Source of the DNA: Monocercomonoides exilis
Taxonomy: Eukaryota > Preaxostyla > Oxymonadida > Polymastigidae
Direction of reading: 5' to 3'
Length of the DNA stretch: 64,000 nucleotides
Assembly: GCA_001643675.2 (NCBI GenBank)
Contig: LSRY02000057.1
Location: forward strand, 374,501 to 438,500
This document shows positions 12,163 through 23,220 of the stretch, piece by piece. The first letter of the stretch is position 1, and each line of letters starts with the position of its first letter. The position numbers and the translations under genes were made by a program. The notes under the pieces are model-generated. The model made no database searches, was not told the origin of the DNA, and was given only the letters and a program-made list of their open reading frames with translations.

Positions 12163-13167
12163 GTGCATGACACCGGGAGCGAAGATGAGAAGGGAAGGCT
12201 GGAAGCTACCCCCAGGAAATGTAATATGCTTCACACTGGAGAAGAGTATATACAGGGAATAGACCTCTTCTTCACATGGGGAGAATACATTGGAGCGAAG
12301 GACATAGCAGCAGCAATAGTGAGAAATCAAAAGAGTGAAAGAGACAAGTGGAGATCGCTGTGAAGATTTAAGCAGTTTCTTGATAGATAAAGCATGGATG
12401 ACACTGACCCCCTCACATTCAGAGATTCCAAATGGATTATGGCAGAGTTCACTGAAACGCTTTCAAATACAAACCTGTCTTGTGGAGTGATTTATCAGAC
12501 AGTTCGGAAAGTTCTGGATTCTATTAATCTATTCAGAGAAACCAAGATTGATCGAAAGGACATCGAAATATTTCTGAAGACTTATGTGGGAGATAAGCCG
12601 AGAAGGGGCAAACGACACAAATCAATGTGGGACTTGACAATCATCACGAAATGGGATGAAACCACCTACGACTCAAAGGATATACGAACACTCCAGAGGA
12701 GATCCCTCATCCTCACAATGATTTTTGGAGCGTTAAGGCCAGCAGAGCTGGAAAGAATGAGAAGAGAGACAACGATATTTAAAGATAACTTTGTCCAGAC
12801 ACAAGAACGAACGAAGACGTCGGGAGGTGAGATTGTCAAAGTAATAATACGGAAACACCCCAACCCACGTATCGATGCAGTATGGGCGCTTCAATGTTGG
12901 ATGGACTATGTGAAGACGACCTTTAAGTGCGAACATGTGTGGTTAGACATAGAAGGGAGGAGACCCGCTAACCTACAGAAGATCAAGGAAGAACAAACTG
13001 CTATTCTGAGAGAGAACGGAATACCCGAAACTTTCACGGCGTTCTCAATAAGACACGCAGTGATTGCACACTTTGCTAGACAACAAGATGCAGATTGGAA
13101 AGCTATCAATGCCTACGCGAGATGGGCGTCAGGTTCAAGAGAAGTATAGGAATATCATACGGTTTGA
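12163..13167 (+). pseudogene. Tyrosine recombinase (phage-integrase fold) with in-frame stops
   Basis: The main open part is 12394-13149 (251 codons). The same frame continues upstream to 12163 through TGA (12361-12363) and TAA (12388-12390), and downstream past TAG (13147-13149) to TGA (13165-13167). Catalytic box I is present as GALRPAELERM (Arg codon at 12736). Box II is SIRHAVIAHFARQ (Arg codon at 13051), where the usual His of HxxR is Phe. The following RWAS motif (Trp codon at 13123) is typical of DIRS-type recombinases. The expected nucleophilic tyrosine is in EYHTV, codon 13153-13155, just behind the TAG. Upstream residues DKWRS and RFKQFLDR resemble the N-terminal core-binding domain. 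It would cut and rejoin element ends through a 3'-phosphotyrosine. It is either a pseudogene or dependent on stop readthrough. Confidence 0.8.
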
Positions 13168-13293
13168 CCGGCACATGACACAAATTGGATCCTGGAGACA
13201 ATCGGTGGATCAGGACACCAGAGGGGAGAAGATTACAAGCCAGATAAGAGTGGAGATTCGAAGGAGGGGACGCTGGAGATAGCAGATGCAGAT

Positions 13294-13647
13294 ATGAAAG
13301 ATCGCACAGAAGAAGAACTAAAAGCGGGATCTGAGATAGGGAAGAAGCTTACGAGAAAGCGATCAAGAGGTAGAAAGAAATTGGCGAGTGGAGAAGAAAA
13401 CAGAGGCGAAACGGCTAAGTCACGAAACTCAGCATCCCGACAACCGAGTCGCCAGAAGACACCCTCCATAATCCCCAACAGCATCTTTGAGCTTACGGGA
13501 GAGAAGGATCCAACTCCGCCGAAGAGGAGGGGAAAAGATCGGAAGAGGCGTAGCGGAAGGAGTATTGGACAGATAGGTAATGACACTGAAGAGGCAAGGG
13601 CCAAATCTATGTCGCCTCAAAGATATCCCAAGAGAGAGCGGCTTTAG
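13294..13647 (+). CDS. Small highly basic ORF inside the tyrosine-recombinase element
   Basis: An open frame of 117 codons lies 126 bp after the end of the recombinase reading frame. It is very rich in Lys, Arg, Glu and Ser (KKLTRKRSRGRKK, PPKRRGKDRKRRSGRS). Such composition would suit a nucleic-acid-binding protein or a recombinase tail. It has no recognisable domain, and this purine-rich stretch keeps other frames open too, so a chance ORF is a real possibility. Confidence 0.3.
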   Translation: MKDRTEEELKAGSEIGKKLTRKRSRGRKKLASGEENRGETAKSRNSASRQPSRQKTPSIIPNSIFELTGEKDPTPPKRRGKDRKRRSGRSIGQIGNDTEEARAKSMSPQRYPKRERL

Positions 13648-13760
13648 AGCAGGAGGTCCGCACCACGACACACACGCTCTCAACTCATCCGCAGCACGAC
13701 ATTGTGCTAGGCAGGAAGGTTAAAGATCACGAGAGCTGAAAGAGTGAGGGTTTTCAGAGC

Positions 13761-13854
13761 TCATTATTGAGGAGCAAATCTGCTCCTTGCGTTCGTATAT
13801 TCGCTTTTTTGCGAATAAATAGAACGCAGTGAGACAGACTTTGCTCCGAGATAA
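13761..13854. repeat. Internal complementary region (joined copies of both element ends)
   Basis: Positions 13761-13798 resemble the right TIR (TCATTAT, GGAGCAAA, TTGCGTT blocks). Positions 13818-13854 resemble the left TIR (ATAGAACGCAGTGAGACAG, TTTGCTCCGAGATAA). Between them is a perfect 6-bp stem, ATTCGC-TTTTTT-GCGAAT. The whole is an imperfect palindrome reproducing a right-end/left-end junction, as seen in the internal complementary region of DIRS elements, where it is thought to template circular intermediates. Confidence 0.8.
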
Positions 13855-14169
13855 CACGAATGCGGATGGAGAGACGATAGAAGGCTGGGTGCGAGGAAGA
13901 GCGACATGCTAGTGAGTAGATAATGAGAAAAAAAGGGGCGAGACATCCAAGAGAAGAGAGAAGAACCAGCCGCCCGAAGTCAAAAGGTTGCACCCGCAAC
14001 GTGGATAGAGATACATGGAAGGAATTAAAAATTTTAAGAAGGATCCTACTCCTTTAATTGGTGTTGAACAAGTGCAAAGAGAAGAGTCAGACTGGACCAC
14101 ACAGTGCGTGGTGTGTGAATTTGCTCTGCTCGATCAGCAGAAGAGCGGGAGGCAGAGCACATTACATGC

Positions 14170-14340
14170 AGTTTTCTTTTCCACGCCTCGCGGAAGCGAG
14201 AGTGGTTTTTCTTTCTGCTCCGTTTTGAGCTTTCGCCTCACCGGATCCCTGCACGGCCTGCAGGAGACAGCTCCGAGGGGCAATGTCCCCTGCCCTGTGG
14301 TCTTCGTGACCAAGGAGAAAAGGCGAAGAAGGTGGTGAAG
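14170..14340. other. GC-rich, hairpin-prone segment near the right end of the element
   Basis: This stretch is clearly richer in G+C than its surroundings. It contains short self-complementary units, for example CTCGC-GGAA-GCGAG enclosed by CCAC and GTGG (about 14181-14205). It overlaps a 107-codon + frame (14015-14338) and a 76-codon minus frame, neither with a recognisable motif. A structured RNA or terminal untranslated region of the element is possible. Confidence 0.35.
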
Positions 14341-14453
14341 CGAAGCGAACAATTTATAATACACTTTTCATAGTTCAAATGATTTTGTCTAAATATTTAT
14401 CTCGCTCTTTTTCCACGTCATTTTGGGAGGGCGAAGTTTTCACTTAAACAGCC

Positions 14454-14513
14454 CATAAATCGTGATCAATACTCATTATCTCGGAGCAAACCTGTCTCAT
14501 TGCGTTATATCAA
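14454..14513 (-). repeat. Right terminal inverted repeat of the tyrosine-recombinase element
   Basis: Reverse-complement partner of 9921-9980. It starts at CATAAATCGTGATCAATACT and ends with GCGTTATATCAA. No obvious target-site duplication joins the outer flanks (TTGTT before 9921, TTCAT after 14513), which agrees with tyrosine-recombinase integration. Confidence 0.92.
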
Positions 14514-15390
14514 TTCATGTTTAAAGAAAAAAACATAAATTCCATTGCCATCTGAATGTTAGAAAAATCTTCAAGTTATTCATTGCATTTATTTTTTAAG
14601 AAATGAAGTTCATCGAGAAGATGTATTTGAAAATAAAAAAAAATCAGTTTCTGATGTTTTGAATTTGAAAGTTATATTTTCTGATGCAAATGTGAAATGT
14701 CCAAAGCAATTCTCGATTTTCAGCAATCCAAAGATGCGAAAATCTCTCTTTTCAATATAAATATAATAAAATACAAAAATCTTCCTTTCCTTTTGTTAAA
14801 TTCTATAAAAAGTTAATAAAGAAATTTTATCATTTTTTTTCTATCTCAGTTATTTTCTTGCAAGATTGGTGTCTTCATTTCTGCATGAAAACCTAATTGA
14901 AAACAAAAACAATAAAAATGTCAATAGGGATGGATAAATTCAATTTTGAAAAAAGAAATAACGGAAAAACTCTAAAACTACTCAATATTGAAACTTTGTT
15001 TTCTTATTTATTTCATTTCTTCGTTCGAAAATATCTGTAATATTTTTTCGGTTTTTTTGTTTCGAATGAGAACCATTTTGTAACTGGTAGTTATAAGCAC
15101 AAACACCTTCTCTTTTCCTTTTTGCAGCAATTCATGTTAATTGATTGTTTTCGGAAAAAAAAATGTTGAAATTACACTAAACATTAATCTTATCAAAAAC
15201 GATTCAAAAATCTTGTTTCATCAGTCATTTTAATTATAAAAAAATTAGCATTCAATAACCTTGAAATGAAAAACTATTTATCAATATGAACACAAAAAAT
15301 TTTTTAGATTGGGATAAATATTGAAAAAATATATCCGTATTTCGCCATCGCTTCTAATCTTTCCCGACTTTTTCTTGTTTGTAAGCGTCT
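14514..15390. other. AT-rich intergenic DNA upstream of UPF2
   Basis: No gene, repeat or RNA was recognised. The right part of the mariner-like copy interrupted at 9921 is not detectable here. The last part should contain the UPF2 promoter and 5' UTR. Confidence 0.5.
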
Positions 15391-18300
15391 ATGGATGAAA
15401 TAAAACGTGAATTGAGAGAAAAGAATATTTCATGTCTTAAATGCCGTCCGGATGAAGATTTTTTCCGAAGTCTTGATTCAAATCTGAAAAAAACAACTGG
15501 CTTTGTAAAAAGATTGAAATCAGTCACTGATGATCCAAAACATTCGCTTCTTTTGTTTGAGTTTTTCGTATATAAATGAAATTGTAATTGTTCAATATTT
15601 TCGTTCTTTTTATGAAGGGAACTTCGAAATTTGAACCTGACACGTTATATAAGCGAGATTGTCACTTCAATCACCGAAGCTCGTCTAAAACAAGGAGATA
15701 TATTTTATATTGTTCAAATATGCTCAGCGCTTCATCAAAGATATGCTGAATTTTCGAGGCAACTGCAAACAGGACTTTTGAAAGCTTTTAATGACACAAC
15801 GCCTGACAATCTTCCTGCAAGTGCACTGAGCTCACAAACGCCATCAAAGGATTCTGGAAAAGATTCAAAAGATTCTTCTGTTTCATCTCTTTTGCAAAAT
15901 GGAATTGGGGTTTCATCAACGGTGACTTTAACTTTTTTATCACATGCTGTTGCTGCTCGTGCTGCTCAAACTGCAAAACAATCAACGCGCGAAAGTGATG
16001 GCGCTGAAGATAAACCAGCTACCACAACAACTAGTGCGGATAAGAAAGAAAACATGGTTGTTGATGTTACAATTGCTGCGATTCAACAAGTAGGTTCCGC
16101 TAATGTTACATCAGGTTAGGGTTAAAAGGGATATTAATTTTGTTACTATTAATCGAAGAATCTTTTGTGATATTTGTAACTTGAGCAATTCATTTTCTTT
16201 TTCTTGAAATTTTTGAAAATTTTCAATTTTAACAAAATAACATTATTTAATGCATTCTTATTCAAAACTCCTGTTTATAGCCACAACCCGGAGAAGGAAT
16301 TTATTGCGTTTGATGTCCGAATTATGCATAGTTGGAGTATTGCCTTCGTTTCATCCTATTTCTGAGTCATTTCGTTTTTTGTGCCGTGAATCCTTCCGAG
16401 TTAATTCATATGACATAATGGGATGCCTCCAAACTATCATTGCATTTGTGAAAAGTTACGGGATGACCTTCATAACTCCACATGCAACTTCAACTTCAAC
16501 TTCTTCTTCTTCTTCGCCTGCAGCCTCTCCTTCGGCATCTGCATCATCATCATCATCATCATCATCCAATGAACAGCCAAAGACTCAAAGTTCTGAAGAG
16601 TCTTCCTCGTCTTCTTCTTCCTCTTCAACAGCTCCTTCGCCCACACCATCATCAGCACAAACGCCTTCTTCGTCTTCTTTGCCTGCCTCTTCAAATGGAA
16701 CAGCTGCAAAAGCACTGCCAGTAAAAGTCGTGCTTCACAATGTCGATCCTCAGCAGACTGTTACGTCTGACCCTCTTTCAACGCCTACGCAGCAGATGCA
16801 GATACAACAGCAGCTCAACCAGTGCTTTGTGCTTCTGCTGAAGATGTTCAAGGAATCAATAAATGTGTGCATTATTTGATACTTCTGAAATATAACTGTC
16901 CTTCAAAATAAATAAAAACAACCTTTTTTTTATTGTTTTTGACTTATTCTTCTTCATTTCTGAATGTTATGATATTTCTTTTGAAAATTTTCCTCATGTT
17001 AATTTTGTTCTGTTTCATTCGATCTTTATTCCACCAGCTCCGTCACTTGGACGATGTGGAGCGGCAGAAGCTGCTTGAAGTGCGTGGCGAGCTTCCGGCA
17101 GACTTTGCGAAGGAATACGAGATTGTCACAAAGCAGACAGCGAAATTTGCAACAATTGTGGAGCAGTTCGGAGAAATTCTGGGAAGAACGAGTGAGCTGC
17201 GGGCGGTGGAGTCTGGGAAAGCAGGGGGAGAGGCAGGGAAGGAGAAAGGAGAAGGAGAAGGGAAGAAAGGAGGAGGGAGTGGAGAAGGGAAGAATGGGTG
17301 TGGAGGATTGGGTGGTGGAAGTGGAAGTGCGAATGCAGGAAATGGAATGGGGAGTGGAGGAGGCAGCTCAGCAGGAGGAGTGGGAGAAGGAGGAAATGGA
17401 ATAAGAGGCAGAAGTGAAGGAGATGGGAAAGACGGAGAGAGGAGTGGGAAAGGAGGAGGAGGAGGAGGAGGAGGAACAGGAGGAGGGAAAGGCAGAGAAG
17501 GAGGAGATGGGCTGATGGAGGATGACTACAGAGACGAGGATCCATTGGCAGACTCTCCATTTGACGACAACGATCAGCTTGTGTTTTACACAAAGCTGGC
17601 TGATCTGCAGGCGATGGGGGTGTCTCCCTCACTGCTCTTTCTGGACAAGAGGAAAGTGGAAAAGTCGAAAGAGCAGCCAACACCAACGCAGACACCAACT
17701 CCACCTCCGACAGATTCTCCTGCACCAAGTTTGTCTTCTACACCAAGTGCATCATCATCATCATCATCATCATCTTCTTCTTCTCTTCCTTCTTCTTCTT
17801 CCACATCTTCTTTATCTTCTCTCTCATCATCCCCATCCCCATCTCCTTCCTCTGCCTCTTCCTCCAATGACTCACTCCCTGGTCTCCTCGATCGCCTCCC
17901 CCAATGCAACAACATCGACCTCACCGACAAGTTTGCGAGTGAGTTCTGTGCAAAGAACAACAAGTCCAACCGAAGGCGTTTGTGCCAGACGATTATGAAG
18001 GTTTCTCGTTCGAAGAGCGAGCTGCTGCCTTTCTTTGCGCGCCTTGTGGCTACGCTTGCCCAGTACTACCCAGACATCGGGGCAATGATGGTGGACATGG
18101 CTGAGGAGGAGTTCACGTTCCTTTCGAACGACTTGGCCCTCACCCGCATCGAGCCGCGCAGCCGCAATGCTCGTTTCTTGAGTGAGCTCGTGAAGTTCCG
18201 CCTGTGCACGCCTGGCAGGATCTTTGTGCTGATGGACAAGCTGCTAGACAACTTCACTCATTCCAATGTGGATGTACTGTGTGTCTTGTTAGAGCACTGT

Positions 18301-20785
18301 GGGGCGTATCTCTACCGCAACCCAGACACTCGAATGAGGACGGACGCCATCTTGAACAGGATGTGGCGGTTGAGGGCAGCGAAGAATTTGGGGGCGAGGA
18401 GGGAGCTGCTGGTTGAGTCTGCGTATTACCAGTGCTTCCCCACTGCCCGTGCTGAGCAGAAGAAGAAGAGGAAGGAGAAGCATCCATTGCATCTGTATAT
18501 CCGGAGACTGCTGTATAGAGACCTCAACAAGAAGAGCTACTCACGAGTGTTGGCACAGCTGCTGAAACTGCCTTGGACGTATGATGAAAAATATGAGTTC
18601 AACAGCTTTGCAAATAATGGAGCATCACAAATGGTGAAGGACAAAACAGGAAATGCTTCGAATGGATCTTCTGCTTCTTCTTCTGCTTCTGCTTCAAGTT
18701 CAGCGTCGCAGACAAGAGAAGAAAAGAATGAGGATCAAAATGCAACACCTTCAGAAACATCTGCATCAGCTTCATCATCTTCGTCTGTAGCCGGAAACAA
18801 TCAAACAGGTGATGACTCAAATCTTCAATCTTCTTCAGCCTCTTCATCCTCCTCTGACGAATCTGCCTCATCATCCCCTGAGATTGAAGAGTGGATTCTG
18901 CAGTCGATGCTGAAGTGCCACCACTGCGCCTACACACACATCGCCCTCATTGCTCGTATTGCTTCTGATCTGCAGCGTCGTGTGTGCCCCTTTCTGGTGA
19001 TGCGGCTGGTGGATGAGGTGTTTGAGTCTATCAGAGAAGGGCTCGAAAGACCTGATGCATCTCTCCTCACGTCTTCTGCAAACACTTCACTTATCTGGAG
19101 AATACAGACACGCTCACAGTCACTCCAGGCACAGGTGAGGCTGGCTGGAGAGCTGTTTAATCATCGTGTGGTTGCCTCCACTGCCATTTTTGCGCTGTTT
19201 GACCAGCTCATCACGAGAGGGCACAACACAGAGCCAGCTGATGACAGTGGCATCTACAACGACCCACCAGATGACTACCAGCGCATCCATTTGTGTTACA
19301 TCCTCCTCACAACAGTCGCGAGGAGGATGGTTTCGTTGAAGCTTGGGCAGCGGATGGAGCTGTGTCTGCTGAGGTTGGAGTTGTACTTGTTGAGCACAAA
19401 GACAAGGCCATATCCACTCCATGCGGTGATGCTGATGGACGAGCTGGCTGATCTGATATCGCCGAAGATAACACGATATCACTCACTGAAGATTAAAAGC
19501 CCAGATTCGAAGATGGCGAAGAAGAAGAAGAACGAGAAGGGAGGTGCGGCTGATCAGCAGAATCAGTCACAGACATCTTCTGATAGTTCGAATGCAGCAT
19601 CTTCAACTTCATCATCATCATCTTCTTCTTCTGCTGCTGCTTCTTCTTCCAATGAAGATAACACAGAAAAGAAGGATGATGAAAACGAAGAAGAAGAAGA
19701 GGAGGAGGAAGAAGAGATAACTTTTGGTGCTTTTCCACTTGCATCATTGGAGCAGGCAAAGGAAGAGAACGATATCATTCGTCTACAAATACCAGATTTC
19801 TCCACCAAAACAGCATCTCTTTTCAGTTATACTGGATCTGGTGCATCTTCTTCTTCTTCTTCTTCTAATTCTTCTTCTTCTTCTTCTTCAGATTCATCAT
19901 CCTCTTCTTCTTCTCCTGCACCATCATCCTCTGAGAAAGGAGAAAGCAATGAAAGCAAAGACGAAGAGGTCTTTTTGACACCTGCTGTGTTGGCGACGCT
20001 TGTGCATACAGTTGAGCAGAGGATGGCAGCTGAGGCAGTTGAGATGGAGTCGCTGGTGATGATGCGCCTGGAGAGGGAGGAGAGGAAGATGAGAGACAGA
20101 GAAAGAGAGAGAGCAGGGATGAAAGTGGACAGAAGGCTGCTGGACAGAGAAGAGAGGGAGTTTGAGATGGAGGAAGCAGAAGAAGAGGATTGGTCTGAAG
20201 GAGAAGGGCCAGTTGCAATAGAAGCAGAAGCTGAAGTGAAGAAGGCACCGAAGAAGAAGGCAAAAGCGAAGAATGCGTCGAAAAATGCAGCGAAAGGAAA
20301 CAAAGCAACCGCACAAAAGTTTGTGTATATTCCTTCTTCGCAGCAGTCAACAGTAAGTGAAGAGGAAGAAGAGAGCGAATATGAAGAGTCAGAGGAAGAA
20401 GATGACAGGATGCTGGGCAGAGTGACGAATGGGACGAGAAGGAAGACAGGGAGGAGGAAGGGGATATCAGAGAACGTGGATGCGAATGAGGAAGAGGAAG
20501 AGAGCAGCGAATACGATTTTGTGTTTGGGATGGACAAAGACACGTTTGAGGAGCAGAAGAAGAAAGAAGCGCAGACAATTGAAGCAGAAAAGACAGTTGA
20601 ACAGGCATCGGCTGCTTCTTCAGCAGCATCGAATGTTGAAGGAGGAAGTAGAAAGGAAAAAGCAGATGAAACATTGACAAAGGAAGGAGAAGGGAATGAG
20701 GTTGGAGCAAAGACAAAGAAGGAAGGAGAAGAAGAAGAGGATGAGGAAGAAGAATGGGAAGAGGAAGATGAGTGGGAAGAATGGG

Positions 20786-20849
<64 letters not shown>

Positions 20850-22218
20850 AGAAGAAAGGGAAGAAGAAGAATGCGACAACGAGGAAGAGGAAGAGGAAGA
20901 AGGGGAGAACGATTCAGATGAAAGCAGTTCAGATGAAGAAAGCAATGAAGATGGTGAAGATGAAAATGAAGACGATGCAAATGATCAAAAAAGAGGCAAA
21001 AACAAACAGAAAAAGGACAAGCAATCTGCAAAGAATGAGCAGAAAAAGAATCAAAAAGCAAAGTCCATTCCAAATGAGTCAGGAAGAATAACGCCATCAT
21101 CACAAGCATCAGAAGGGAAGAGAAAAGGAGAAGAGGATGAAGATGAGAATGGAACATCACAGAAACGCAAGTCAAAAGATGCAAAGACAAAAGAAGGAGA
21201 GAAAGGGAAAGACGGCAAAGGGAAGAAGTCCGGGAAGAGTGGGAGTGAGAAGGCAGCTGATCCAGAAGACGAGGCATTCATTCAGGAGATGGAGAAGATG
21301 ATGCAAGAGCAGCTGGAACTGAGACGGCAGCAAGCAGCAAAAATGCCAACATCCAAAAAAGTGATCAACGAGATTCCGATTCCTCGTACGATTATGTTTG
21401 GAAAGAGAGGGTCGAAGAAGCAGCAATTGAACCAGCTGTACCAGCAACCTCAGCTTATCCCGCTGAACAAGAAGAGCAAAGGGAAAGACTCGAGGAATGA
21501 GAGAGAGAGCTACATGCCAGAAGGGCAGAGGAGAGACGATGAAAGAGGTGGAGGCGGTGAAGGCGATGGGAAAGATGACAACACAATCCCATTCAAAATA
21601 CTGTTCAAGAGAGGATCAAGAGCAGCTGCTTCAACTGTGTTCATTCCGACTGAGTCAGACATCGGCCACCGCAGACGATCGATGCAGCTGGAGGCTGAGA
21701 ATGAACTGAAGCTGAACAAACAGCTGGTTCTGCGGTTTGAAAGGCAGCAGGAGCAGAAAAGTGAGAAAGAACAGCCATCCACACTGGAGAAGATGAAGGA
21801 CTCTGGACTGATCTTTCCTCACTCCTCTTTTTCATCCATCAGCAGCTCAACAAGCTCTTCTCCAAGTGTCGTTTCTGCCACTTCTCAATCACCTTTTGCC
21901 TCAGCAGCAGCACCTCGCAGCCGAAAAGCTGGGATTAACTCACTTGATGAGCTGATCAACTTTGTCGTTGCACCGTCTGTGAATCCACTGCAGCAGATGA
22001 CACACTCACACGCAGCAGCACAGCCCATCCCAACCACACAAAAGGGGCTGCCTCCGTCGATTGTGCACACAGCGAGTGGATCTTCTTTGATGGGAGGAGG
22101 TGTCAGTGGAGGAAGCGGAGGAGGAGGTGCAAAGGCAGTGGCAGGTGGGAAGGGAGCAGGTGCTTCTGGTGGAAGTGCAGGAAGCACAAAGAGAGCTGGC
22201 TCCTCTTCGAAGAAATAG
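15391..22218 (+). CDS. UPF2: UPF2/NMD2, nonsense-mediated mRNA decay scaffold
   Basis: Four exons (15391-15554, 15618-16114, 16281-16864, 17038-22218) keep frame at every junction and give 2141 aa, against about 1270 in human. UPF2 bridges UPF1 and UPF3 on mRNAs with premature stops, in the cytoplasm. The first MIF4G domain spans the exon 1-2 join (RPDEDFFRSLDSNLKK, then LNLTRYISEI and LCIVGVLPS in exon 3). HLDDVERQKLLEVRGELP starts exon 4, VFYTKLADLQAMGVSPSLL follows, and the third MIF4G lies at about nt 18480-19490 (HLYIRRLLYRDLNKKSYSRV, SLQAQVRLAGELFNHRV). A long poly-Glu tract (about 20740-20890) matches the family's acidic region. The UPF1-binding C-terminus includes DEAFIQEMEKMM and IPFKILFKRGSRA. 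Poly-Ser and Gly-rich insertions separate the domains. It starts at ATG close to the first domain, so the N-terminus is short. It ends in TAG, with TGA two codons later. Confidence 0.93.
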
Positions 22219-23220
22219 GACTGAGGGGGATTTGGAATGATATTTCATGAAAACACTTAATTTTTTGAAAAAAAGCAACTGAAAAGTCTTGAGACACATG
22301 TTTCAGTTGTATTGCATATAAACATCGATGTGGATATTTATGTTTGAGGAATAAATACAAAATATCCTCAAGATAAAGTTTCTCAAATGCGTTTGATTGC
22401 TTAGCTGTTGAACAAGCAAAAATTCATTTTTAAGGCTAGTTGCAATTCGGATGTTCATGTGAATGAGAAACCAAAGTGTTTATGAATTATTCTCAGCTAT
22501 ATTTCTTTGATGTAAAATACAAATAAAGAAAACAAAGAAAAGTGAAAGCCTGTTAGCACTACTAATATATTCATCTTCTTGCAAGAGAATTGATTCTTTG
22601 ATGCATGCACATAGGCATTTATGAAATGAAAGTAAACTGTCATTTTGCTTTTGAAAGATAAATGAAAGAGTTTTTCTTCCATTTTTTGTGTTTGATGTCA
22701 TTCAAATTCATTTGTTTCGTGTTACATACCTTTCAAAGGCATGCACATTGGACGCATCTTCAGTTAATTTTGAGAGTGACGCTTTCTCGACATCTGGAAG
22801 GAAGAATTAGAGAAATAAAGTTCTATGTATTTTCCTCTTTGAAGAGTAATTATTGCATACTTCTTTTTATTGATCAAACGAAAAGAAAAAAAAAATGAAA
22901 AAAAGATATAGATTTCTATTGCAGTATTTTGTGAACATACTTTTATCTTTTTCATCAACTGATCAAAAGATAAAAATCTGTTTGTTAATTAGTCAATTTT
23001 TGTTTTCTTTTCTTGATTTAGCTTCATTCCAGATTGTTTTATCTGTGCTTTTTTGACTCACTTTGATGAAATAAAACATTCACGCTTATATCACAGCAAC
23101 TTCATTTGTCCTCCAATCTGCGAGTCAAATATCAGATTTGCGGAACGCAATTGCAATAATGTCCGCAGAAGTTAAGAATAATTTAACACAACTACAAAAC
23201 ACATTTTTCTGTAATTTAGC
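22219..23220. other. Intergenic region between convergent UPF2 and HAUS1
   Basis: AT-rich sequence between the 3' ends of two convergent genes. Only short Phe-rich chance frames are present. It should contain both 3' UTRs, but I could not pick out poly(A) signals with confidence. Confidence 0.5.

Larger units (their letters stand above)
9921..14513 (+). mobile_element. DIRS-like tyrosine-recombinase element with TIRs and internal complementary region
   Basis: This 4593-bp element is bounded by 60-bp terminal inverted repeats (9921-9980 and 14454-14513) that differ at about four positions. It encodes a tyrosine recombinase on the + strand (12163-13167). Near the 3' end an internal segment (13761-13854) carries a right-end-like sequence followed by a left-end-like sequence around a small hairpin, as if the two termini had been joined. 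Terminal inverted repeats plus an internal complementary region plus a tyrosine recombinase is the architecture of DIRS retroelements. However, I could find no reverse transcriptase or RNase H frame in 9981-12160, which is full of stops. It is therefore a decayed or non-autonomous DIRS relative, or a different class of recombinase-driven transposon. It lies inside or next to an older mariner-like copy. Confidence 0.75.

Noticed and set aside
12394-13149. Crypton-type interpretation of the recombinase
   Set aside because: Cryptons lack long terminal inverted repeats and an internal end-junction, both of which are present here.
16111-16125. Telomere-like GGTTAGGGTTA
   Set aside because: A single partial unit at the donor site of UPF2 intron 2; no array.
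19827-21277. Long Ser/Leu-rich minus-strand ORFs (370-470 codons) opposite UPF2
   Set aside because: They are the antisense of poly-Glu, Lys and Ser tracts in a well-supported gene and show no motif of their own.
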